Below are positions 55,493 to 64,000 of a DNA stretch of 64,000 nt, in pieces. A program made the position numbers and the translations under genes. Each line of letters begins with the position of its first letter. Positions within the stretch are counted from its first letter, which is position 1. Below the pieces are notes generated by a model that did not search any database, was not told where the DNA came from, and saw only the letters and a program-made list of their open reading frames with translations. The stretch covers positions 150,325 to 214,324 of the forward strand of contig WELA01012483.1 of NCBI GenBank assembly GCA_009602735.1. Direction: 5' to 3'. The DNA is from Mesotaenium endlicherianum. Taxonomy: Eukaryota > Streptophyta > Zygnematophyceae > Zygnematales > Mesotaeniaceae.

Positions 55493-56773
55493 ATGGCCGA
55501 TCCTCAAGACCAACAGCAAGCTTTCGAAGGAAGCCCTTCCTCTCCAAGACACCCTCCTCCAGCGCCGATGGGAGAGCCCACTCAAGAAAATCTGCAACAA
55601 CAAGAAGCACCACAAGGAGGAGCACACCCTCCTCCAGCGTCGATGGGAGAGCCTACTCAAGGAAATCTGCAACAACAAGAAGCACCACAAGGAGGAGCAC
55701 CGTCAAATCCCGTGGCAGCCGCTATAGCAAAGTTGACCCCACCACAAGGAGTTCCCGCAAATGAGTGGGCAGCCTTCCTAATGACCGTCCACAACCAAGT
55801 GGGCTTGGCCACCTATGAAGCAACCGTGCAAGCGTCAAGAGAAGCTATGGCTGCCATGGTTGCCCCTATTGCGAGCAATGCTCAAAATCCAGCCCCGGCT
55901 CAAGCGCCTCCACAAGAGCCAACGAGAGCAAGGAAACTCATCAAGCCCGGCAAACCCGACACTTTCAACCCCGGGAAAGGTGCCAACCTGAATTTATGGC
56001 TCTACCAAGTGGAGACGTACCTCGCGTTCCTTGAAGTACCCGAGGAGGACTACGTTCCCTTTGCCGTTACCTTACTTAGAGGAGCAGCAACATCATGGTG
56101 GCGTAACTATCAAGCGGCTATATATCAAGCTATGGCGCACCCCATGCTCGGCCAAGAGCCCCCACCATCATATGCAAGATGGGCAGATTTTCGTGAGGCC
56201 CTCAAGAAGCAATTCATGCCCATCAATGCGGAGAAGATTGCCCGAGGAAAGCTCCACCATCTCAAGCAAACGACGTCCGTTCAAGAGTATACATCCAGAT
56301 TTCACGCCCTCACTCTTGAGATCCCCAACATGTCTCTCGAGGAGAAGATTGACCGTTACATCTTTGGCCTCAAACCCAAGGTGGCAAAGGAAGTGGAGTT
56401 ACGCGACTTGACGGACTTCTCAAAGATCATTGAAGTGGCCCAAAAGGTGGATACCTTGGATTTCAAGCACTCCGTGCCTTCATCTTCACGGGTACCGACG
56501 ACGCGGGTGTACGCAGCCCCTTCCACATCCGAATCTGGACCCACACCCATGGAAATCGGAGTTATTAAAAGGGACCCCGCGGCTGCCCGGAAGAGTGGAA
56601 GACCCTCCAATGACACTTATGATGCAAGAAACCAGCAAGGAGTGAAAGCAAGACTCTCCCCGGCTGAAAAAGAAGCTCTCATGACGGCTGGACTATGCTT
56701 CTATTGCAAGGAAAAGGGCCATCGTGCACTTTCATGCCCCAAAAAGTTGTCAAAAAACGGACAGCGCCGGTAG
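55493..56773 (+). CDS. A2 gag
   Basis: An open reading of 426 residues from [11 protein letters not shown]. The leader holds a tandem duplicated Pro/Gln-rich block of about 25 residues ([20 protein letters not shown], then [20 protein letters not shown]) that is single in A1. The core has [18 protein letters not shown] and TSWWRNYQ. The tail has one CCHC knuckle ([14 protein letters not shown], about 56696-56737), which binds the element RNA in this family. Gag looks whole, and it overlaps the start of pol in another frame, as many gypsy elements do. Confidence 0.9.
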   Translation: MADPQDQQQAFEGSPSSPRHPPPAPMGEPTQENLQQQEAPQGGAHPPPASMGEPTQGNLQQQEAPQGGAPSNPVAAAIAKLTPPQGVPANEWAAFLMTVHNQVGLATYEATVQASREAMAAMVAPIASNAQNPAPAQAPPQEPTRARKLIKPGKPDTFNPGKGANLNLWLYQVETYLAFLEVPEEDYVPFAVTLLRGAATSWWRNYQAAIYQAMAHPMLGQEPPPSYARWADFREALKKQFMPINAEKIARGKLHHLKQTTSVQEYTSRFHALTLEIPNMSLEEKIDRYIFGLKPKVAKEVELRDLTDFSKIIEVAQKVDTLDFKHSVPSSSRVPTTRVYAAPSTSESGPTPMEIGVIKRDPAAARKSGRPSNDTYDARNQQGVKARLSPAEKEALMTAGLCFYCKEKGHRALSCPKKLSKNGQRR

Positions 56774-56799
56774 GCCAGGAGCCTACCACCCCAAGACCC

Positions 56800-59700
56800 A
56801 CTTCACGAGAAGGCAACACGCCAAGTGAGGTGGAGACCCCCGTTGAAGACGACGTTCCAGCCCCAATGAGTTTGAGAGGTTACCTTGGAGGAGAGAAGGT
56901 CCACATCTTGGTGGATAGCGGAGCTCAAGGCAACTTCATTGCTGCAGATTTTGCCACCAAGCACGGTATTACTATGCGAACTCTTGACCACGACGAGGAG
57001 ATTATGATGCCCGATGGATTCTCCTATACTACCCCTTCCAAGAAGACGTACCCCTTGGCACTCTCTATCAAGTCCTTCAAGGATAGAGTAGTGTTCTCCC
57101 CCATGCAATTGGGCAAGTACGACGTCATCCTAGGGACGCCTTGGTTGACCAAGCACAACCCCCAAGTTGATTGGAGGACCGGTACTATCAAGATCAAGAA
57201 TGACATCACTTCAAGAATCTGTATTTTGCGCGCAATCCAGAATATCCAGACCCAAGACATCCAGAAGCCGGCACACGAGATACTATTGTCCGCCCTCCAA
57301 CTCAAGAGACTTGTGAGGAAGGGACACGAGCTTCTTTTGGCCTTGATCACGCCAAAAGACATCAAGAAAGACATCGAGAGTCAAGAAGGCAGCCCCGTTC
57401 CCAAGGAGATACAAGAAGTCTTTGAGGACTACAAAGAAGTGTTCTCCCCGGAATTGCCCAAGGGCCTACCCCCCAAAAGATTCGTAGACCACAAGATAGA
57501 GTTGGAGCCCGGAAGCAAGCCCATCTCTCGGCCTACGTTCAAAATGTCATACACGGAGCTAGACGAAGTCAAGAAGCAAATCAAGGAGCTACTGGAGCAT
57601 GGCTTCATTCGACCTAGCAAGTCGCCATTTGGAGCCCCGGTGCTATTTGTCAAGAAGAAAGATGGTACCTTGAGGATGTGTGTGGACTATCGCGCCCTCA
57701 ACAAGATCACCATCAAGAATCGATACCCGCTGCCGCGCATGGATGAGCTCATGGACCGGCTGGTTGGAGCCAAGTACTTCACGAAGATTGACTTACGGAG
57801 CGGCTACCACCAGATTCGCATCGCAGAACCGGACATAGAGAAGACGGCATTCAGGACAAGATATGGACATTTTGAGTTCATGGTCCTGCCATTTGGACTC
57901 ACCAACGCGCCAGCAACTTTCATGACTATGATGAACACCATATTTCAGCCCATGTTGGACAGATTTGTGGTGGTATTCATCGATGACATCCTTATCTACA
58001 GCAAGACCCTTGAAGAGCATGCGAGACACTTGAAAGAAGTCCTTGAAGTATTGAAGCAAAACAAGCTGTTTGCGAAGGAGTCAAAATGCGAGTTTGCCAA
58101 ACAAGAAGTGGAGTTCCTAGGTCTCCACGTGACTGCTGATGGCATCAAGATAGACCCCAAGAAGACCACGGTGGTGGAGGAATGGCCAACCCCCACGACC
58201 AAGAAAGAACTCCAGTCATTCTTGGGATTTGCCAATTGGTACAGAAAATTCATCCAAGGCTTCTCGCACATAGCAGCCCCCCTGACAGATCTACTCAAGA
58301 AGGACAGGCTATATACATGGACCGAGAAAGAGGAAGAGGCATTTCAAGAGTTAAAGCGAAGATTGACCACATCCCCGGTGCTCACATTCCCAAGTCCAAA
58401 CCCAGATTGGCCCTTCCACGTCATCACCGATGCATCATCCTATGCAATAGGAGCAATCCTCCTTCAAGACCAAGGCAAGGGACTGCAGCCCATCGCCTAC
58501 GAGTCAAGGAAGATAAATCCAGCCGAGCAAAATTATACAACCACGGAGCGAGAGGCATTGGCGATTGTACATGCCTTGAAGGTTTGGCGCTGCTACGTTG
58601 AAGGACGCAAAGTACTGGTCACCACGGACCACGAGGCATAAAAGCACCTCCAGACGAAGTCGTATCTCTCAAGGAGACAAGCAAGATGGAGCGGATACTT
58701 GCAACAATACAACACCACGATTCACTACCAGCCCGGCAAGACAAACCCGGCAGACCTCCTCTCAAGACTGCTATTAAACGCCGTGATGACATCCCTGAAG
58801 ACAGATCTCGAAGCTCGATTTTCAGCCGCCTATGAAAGAGAGCCTTACTACAAGAACAAAGAAGCAGCCTTGGACCCATACAAGAAGCAAGAAGGCAATT
58901 ATTGGGTGAGGCAAGATACGGGCCAGAGATGTGTTCGTAATGACTTAGACCTGCGGCTCTTGCTTCTACGAGAAGCACACGACAACCCTCTTGGAGGACA
59001 CTTTGGAATCCTAAGGACCACGGGCGTTCTAGCTAGGACTTATTGTTGGCCAGGCATGTCTAAGCAAGTCAAGGAGTACTGCAGGAGCTGTGACACATGC
59101 CAAAGAATCAAGCCATCATCGCAAAAGGCGGGAGGACTCCTCCAACCACTACCAATCCCGGAAAGACAATGGACGGACATCTCAATGGACCTTATCGTGG
59201 ACTTGCCCGTGACACCTCGAGGCCATAATGCAATACTCACGGCGGTGGACAGACTTACCAAGATGGCTCATTTTATTCCCACGACGACTAAGGCTACACC
59301 ACCACAACTTGCAAGGCTCATCTTTGACAACATCTTCCGACTCCATGGACTACCATCAAGAATTGTGTCAGATAGAGATCCAAGATTCACAAGCCATTTC
59401 TGGAAAAATCTCTTCCAGCACTTAGGTACATCGCTGGATATGTCTACTGCCTACCACCCACAATCAGATGGGCAAACCGAGCGTATGAATCGTACCCTAA
59501 AGACCTCTCTAAAGGCCTACGTGTCTACCCTCGAGCAATACTGGGACATGTACTTGACTCCCCTCGAGTTTGCCTACAACAACACTACGCAGGCCTCTAC
59601 CCAAGAGTCCCCATTCTTCCTCAACTATGGCTTCCATCCGACCACGCCACTGAGCTTCACGGCTGGCCATGATGAAGTACCTGCAGCCACAGATTTTATG

Positions 59701-60360
59701 GAGACATTAGAAGCAGCCCTTACAGCAGCGAAGAAAGCTCTACAACACGCGCAAGATGCTCAAGCAAGAGTGGCGAACAGATCCAGAAGAGAAATTACGT
59801 ACAGAGTGGGTGACAACGTGTTACTATCATCCAAGAATATTTCCCTGAACAACAGGCCTACCGGCAGCAAGTTCTCTTCCAAGTATTTGGGACTGTTCAA
59901 GATTATCCAGCAAGTCAATCCCGTTGCTTTCAAGCTAGAACTTCCCCAGACTATGCACATCGACCCCGTATTCCACGCTTCCCTCTTCAAGCCATATGTG
60001 CAACCCGACAACAAGTTCCCAGGACGTGTGACAACCCCACCAGCCCCAACAATAGTGGATGATCATTTGGAGTACGAAGTGGAAGACATAGTGGCTATGA
60101 GAAATTTCAGGAGACAGCAGCAATACTTGATCAAGTGGAAAGGATATCCAGATTCGGAGAATAGTTGGGTGGCGGCGCACTACCTTGACAAAGTTCAACG
60201 AAAGTTGAAGCGCTTCCATGCCGCCAACCCCCATCTTGGACCAGCCCCAAGTCTCTCTACTAGAAGCCCGAAGACTTCAGGGAGGCAGCCTGCCACCATC
60301 AAGAAGCAGCAAAAGACCCCTTGGAGGCAGCCTGCAAGAACAAGAAAGACGAAAAATTGA
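56800..60360 (+). pseudogene. A2 pol: PR, RT, RNase H, integrase, chromodomain
   Basis: Protease [18 protein letters not shown] lies near 56900-56955. RT has [20 protein letters not shown] near 57677 and [12 protein letters not shown] near 57970-58005. RNase H is near 58425 ([19 protein letters not shown]). The integrase HHCC segment spans 58975-59110 and the core (SMDLIVDLPVTPRGHNAI; IVSDRDPRFTSHFW; AYHPQSDGQTERMNR) about 59182-59490. GPY/F-type LGLFKIIQQVNPVAFKLELP lies near 59885. The chromodomain runs about 60070-60225 (EYEVEDIVAMRNFRRQQQYL, then KWKGYPDSENSW), followed by a short basic tail. Nearly whole, about one break. Confidence 0.93.
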
Positions 60361-61129
60361 CGTTAGACACTCTTCTCTTCTCGCAGTTTCTGGACAGAAA
60401 ACTAAAACTGCTATTGGTGATAGTTCTCTGCGTGATAAATTCTGAAAATATACCTGGCTGTAGTCCATAAGTAGCCGATCATTTAGAGTCCAAGTTTTCT
60501 CAATAAGGAGCACTGGTGAGAGAGATATGATGCTCAAAGTAGAAGGGGGTCAGGCTGCTGGCATTGTTAGGGCAGATTATGCCTTCTGACATTGTGCCCT
60601 TCCCTGAACTTGGAATGCTCTGAAACTCAAGACTCTGGTAGAACATCTTACAGCGCCCAATTTGAGACTAAAATCGCAGAATTTGGAGAAGTATAGAAGG
60701 ACTTATGATTCTCAGAAGTTTCTGCACAGATTTGGAGAAGTACCTACTCTCTCAGCTCTCAATGACACTCCAAAAATTAGAATGCTCTCAAATTTGGTGA
60801 CCCGGTAGAGGTCTCCAACGCGGTCTGTCTGGCACTTGAAATTTTAGATGTGGAGCAGTTCTGTGGACGCTATGAAGTTTTGAATTCGTGGCAAATTCTG
60901 GGCCAACTTGTACGATTTTCTTTATCATCAAGGAGTAGGCTAGCCAATAAGGTCACACCACGCACGACCTTGCCTAGTCTACCTTACATGTGTAGCACCT
61001 GACTTGGCGCCTTGGACTAATCCTCTTCACATGTGTGGCATCTGACTTGAAGATGTTGACTAGTCTGCTCCACATGTGTAAGACCTGACTTGACACGCCG
61101 AGACGTCGCTTTTTCTGGCGAGGGGGTGA

Positions 61130-61632
61130 TGTAGTGATTTGAGTTATTATATATTAGTTTGCATATATTTTAATGTTTTCAAATATATTTGGAGTAGTAT
61201 TTTGTTGATTCAAGTGTGAAATAGGTACTCTAGTGACTTGGTTAATGTCCTTTGAACCTTCTAAGGCATTTTTGAAGTTAGAGGAAAGACCTAGAAGAAC
61301 TCCACGTGGCAAAAGTCAAATGTGCCATGTTTAGGTCAAAAGGACATGTGTACATTATTCTAGAAAGAGGTGGCAAATTTTGGGATGTGTTGGGTGCCAA
61401 CACATCAACATACACCTCCTAGAAATTACTTATTTAGCAAGTATATAAACAAGAGCTGGAACATAGAAAGACATTCCAGAATCACTCTTGTACTTGCCAA
61501 AATCCAGAAATATATTAACTTTCAAGAAGCCATCTCTCTTTCAAGAAGCTACCACTTGTGCTCAAAGATCCTTGTCTTGAATAGATAAAGTATTCTGTTG
61601 TACTAAGTACTTTATCTGTCTGTTTCACTACA
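61130..61632 (+). repeat. A2 3' LTR
   Basis: 503 bases, preceded by a G-rich polypurine tract (about 61117-61129) and followed by the target duplication ACCGG. Confidence 0.96.
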
Positions 61633-62480
61633 ACCGGTGGCATTCCAAAGCACAATGAATGACGTGTTTAGACCGTACTTGGGTAAGTTCGTCCAGGTTT
61701 ACCTCGAAGATATCCTTGTCTATTCAAAGTCAAAGGCCGAGCATTACAAGCACCTCGAGTTGGTGTTGCAAATCCTCCGTGAGCAACAGCTGTACGCTAA
61801 GCTCAAAAAGTGTTCCTTCCTAAAAGATGAACTGTTGTACCTTGGACATATAGTGGGTTCAAAAGGGGTGCGCCCTGACCCAGCCAAGATCGCGTGTGTC
61901 ACGGATTGGCCAATCCCAAAAGATGTACATACCGTCCGTTCATTCCTTGGGTTTGCAAATTACTTTTGTAAGTTCATGCAAGGCTATTCAGTGATGGCAG
62001 CGCCACTCACTGCTTTGACCAGGAAAGATGTGCCGATCATTTGGAATGAAATCACCCAACTTGCGTTTGAGCACATTTCGTATGCCCTCACTCATGCGCC
62101 AGTTCTCTCATTAGCCGATCTCGACTTGCCTTACGAGGTAGTGGCGGATGCGTGTGGTGTTGGGATGGGGGTTATCCTATTGCAGGCAGGCAAGCCTATC
62201 AATTTTGAGAGTCAAAAGTTGACCCCTGCCAAACAAAATTACTCTACAACAGTGCAGGAGCTCTGGACAGTCATACATGCTTTGAAAATTTGGCGATATT
62301 ATTTGGAAGGCTGCAAGGGTTTGACAGTGGTTACGGATCACTGCTCAAATACCTTCTTTCAAAATTCAGCCAACGCTGTCAAGGCGACAGACAAGATGGT
62401 CTGAGTTCTTACAACGATTCCACTTTAACTGGGCGTATCGCCCTGGTCGCAACAATGTTGCGGACCCTCTAAGTCGAATT
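61633..62480 (+). pseudogene. Element C RT second half and RNase H
   Basis: Resumes after A2 with MNDVFRPYLGKFVQVYLEDI (RT palm), then LRPDPAKI-like thumb sequence (GVRPDPAKIACVTDWPIPKD). RNase H follows: YEVVADACGVGMGVILLQAG near 62135, AKQNYSTTVQELWTVIHALK near 62230. The reading continues the RT segment that stops at 54952. Broken. Confidence 0.85.
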
Positions 62481-62603
62481 CCTCAGCGTAACTTGCTGCT
62501 GGGACCGTTACGGGCGTCCTCAGCGTAACTTGCTGCTGGGACCGTTACGGGCGTTAAAGAACAAAATGGTCAGGCTTCGAGGGCAGCCACTCTTGATTCT
62601 GCT

Positions 62604-64000
62604 GTGCCCCCCCAGACGTCCGACGCACAACCGCCTGGTGACGCGGGCACACCCTGTTTGGATAGCGCGCATAACTCGGAATCACTTGACCTGCATCAAC
62701 TGTTTCACGAGGGCTATCTTAAAGATCCGTTTTTCCTTGATCTCCAGGGTACTGGCTTGAACGGTGTAGCCGTAACGATGGACAGTATGGACAAAAGGAA
62801 TGACCGCTCAAACTATACATTTGAGCAGGGTTTTTGGTGTCACAATTGGCGCATTGTGGTCCCAAAAGGCCAAGTAAGAAATGTGCTACTACGGGAAGCG
62901 CATGACTCTCCTTACTCGGGTCATCATGGTATTACCAGTCAAGCGTTGCACCGAGAGTACACGTGGCCGTCCCTCAAGGTTGATGTTGCTGAGTACATCA
63001 CCAACTGTGCGACTTGTCAGAGGAACAAGCCGAGCAATTCGTTGCCGGCTGGGAAGTTGCATCCCTTGGAACTTGCGGGTGCCCCGTGGGAAAGCATTAG
63101 CCTCGACTTTGTCGTTGAATTGCCGACCACCAAAAGGGGACACAATGGGGTGTTGACAATCGTCGATTGTTTCACTAAGATGGTTCACTTTGTGGCCACT
63201 AAACCATCGCTTGATGCCATTGAGACCGCTCGTCTCTTCATGGATCACGTGTTCAAGTTACGTGGTATGCCGAAAGAGATCATAATTGATTGTGATAGTA
63301 GATTTGCGAGTCACTTCTGGCAGGAAGTTTGCTCGCATTTCGGCACGAAATTAAGATGTCGACCAGCTTTCATCCTCAGACCGATGGCCACACAGAGCGC
63401 TTGAAACGCGTTCTGCAGCAATTCCTTAGGCATTATGTGAATCCTCGCCATGACAACTGGGATACCCTCCTTTCAGTTGCAGAATTTGCAGTTAATATTG
63501 CTTATTAGGAACGTGTTAAGGAAACTTCATTTTTTATTAACTATGGGCGACATCCGCACACTCCCCTGACACACGTCGTTCAAGGTCAGACGGGGATGTC
63601 AACCATGAGAGTGCCAAGTACACGCCTATTTGTCCATTCTCTTCAGGAGGTGCTAAAAAACGCGAAGCTGGATTTAGCCGCTGCTCGAGATCAACAGAAA
63701 ACGTTTGCTGACACACGCAGGACTGAATTAAGTTTTCAAGTTGGCAATAAAGTACTTTTGCAAACTAAAAACCTCCAACTCAAGCACCCAGGAAAGCGCA
63801 AGCTTCTGCCTTGCTGGGTAGGCCCTTTTATCATTATCGCAATGGTTGGCCCTGTTGCATACCGACTGGATTTGCCTAAATCCATGGGGCGAACGCATCC
63901 TGTGTTCCATGTCAGTTTACTGAAGCTGTTTAGGTCCGATGGCCGCTATCAGCCACAAGCACCGGATTTGGAACTCAAACAAGATGACATAAGCCTGGGA
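62604..64000 (+). pseudogene. Element C integrase, cut by the window end
   Basis: HHCC zinc segment (HDSPYSGHHGITSQ, then CATCQRNKPSN) at about 62898-63040. The catalytic core has SLDFVVELPTTKRGHNGVLT and IVDCFTKMVHFVATK (about 63100-63200), then the later conserved blocks. A GPY/F module (LPCWVGPFIIIAMVGPVAYR) lies near 63808-63867, then HPVFHVSLLKLF. A chromodomain, if present, would lie beyond the window. Broken. Confidence 0.85.

Larger units (their letters stand above)
54953..61632 (+). mobile_element. Family A Ty3/gypsy chromovirus, copy A2, young and nearly whole
   Basis: 6,680 bases with two 503-base LTRs (54953-55455, 61130-61632), TGTAGTGA/TCACTACA termini and an exact five-base target duplication ACCGG (54948-54952 and 61633-61637). 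It is inserted into the RT region of element C. LTRs differ at about 13 positions by eye, roughly 2 percent, the youngest insertion in the window. All expected parts are present, with only one or two breaks. The roughly 770 bases between pol and the 3' LTR hold no gene. Confidence 0.97.
45707..64000 (+). mobile_element. Element C: Ty3/gypsy element, interrupted by two other elements
   Basis: The primer site at 52685 follows an LTR ending CGTTACA at 52683. The only matching terminus to the left is TGTAACG at 45707, where GC-rich kinase exon sequence changes abruptly to AT-rich DNA. I infer that the 5' LTR runs 45707-52683 and was split by a DNA transposon (about 46.1-51.65 kb). Gag, protease and RT follow. 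A2 is inserted in RT (54953-61632), then RNase H and integrase continue to the window end. The 3' LTR is outside, so no age can be read. Broken (six or more breaks). The 45707 start is an inference. Confidence 0.75.

Overview
Eukaryotic nuclear DNA, built almost entirely of nested LTR retrotransposons around a small GC-rich gene remnant. The green lineage is likely, most probably a streptophyte (charophyte) alga. The evidence is chromodomain-bearing Ty3/gypsy elements (chromoviruses) with initiator-Met-tRNA primer sites, spliceosomal introns, a CDPK-like kinase remnant, and a gypsy element carrying a cytosine-5 DNA methyltransferase, an association reported before in charophytes and dinoflagellates. 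The species is inference.

Layout. 1-6577: chromovirus A1. 6578-25929: an old minus-strand gypsy element D (gag, proline-rich region, protease, DNA methyltransferase, RT, RNase H). D is interrupted by chromovirus B1 (7977-18550) and two apparent solo LTRs (19668-20873, 23613-24294), and probably also by A1. 26040-28540: CTG-rich repeat and unassigned DNA with a tRNA-like sequence. 28548-28792 and 37688-38545: one G/C-run satellite split by chromovirus B2 (28793-37687, exact GCGGG target duplication). 38546-45706: GC-rich island with simple repeats, a partial minus-strand B-related element (42254-43680) and a decayed kinase gene (45040-45706). 45707-64000: gypsy element C, whose 5' LTR appears to hold a two-gene DNA transposon and whose RT region holds the young chromovirus A2 (54953-61632, exact ACCGG target duplication).

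Relative ages by eye from LTR pairs: A2 about 2 percent, A1 about 3-4, B2 about 6, B1 about 7-8. D predates B1, and C predates A2. Family B carries an extra ORF after the chromodomain, preceded by LTR-like DNA and followed by a conserved hairpin. The DNA transposon encodes a DDE-type transposase convergent with an intron-bearing zinc-ribbon gene. Single N bases mark four probable assembly joins, all inside family B copies.

All LTR elements are treated as fossils. Divergences and domain calls were made by reading, not by computed alignment.
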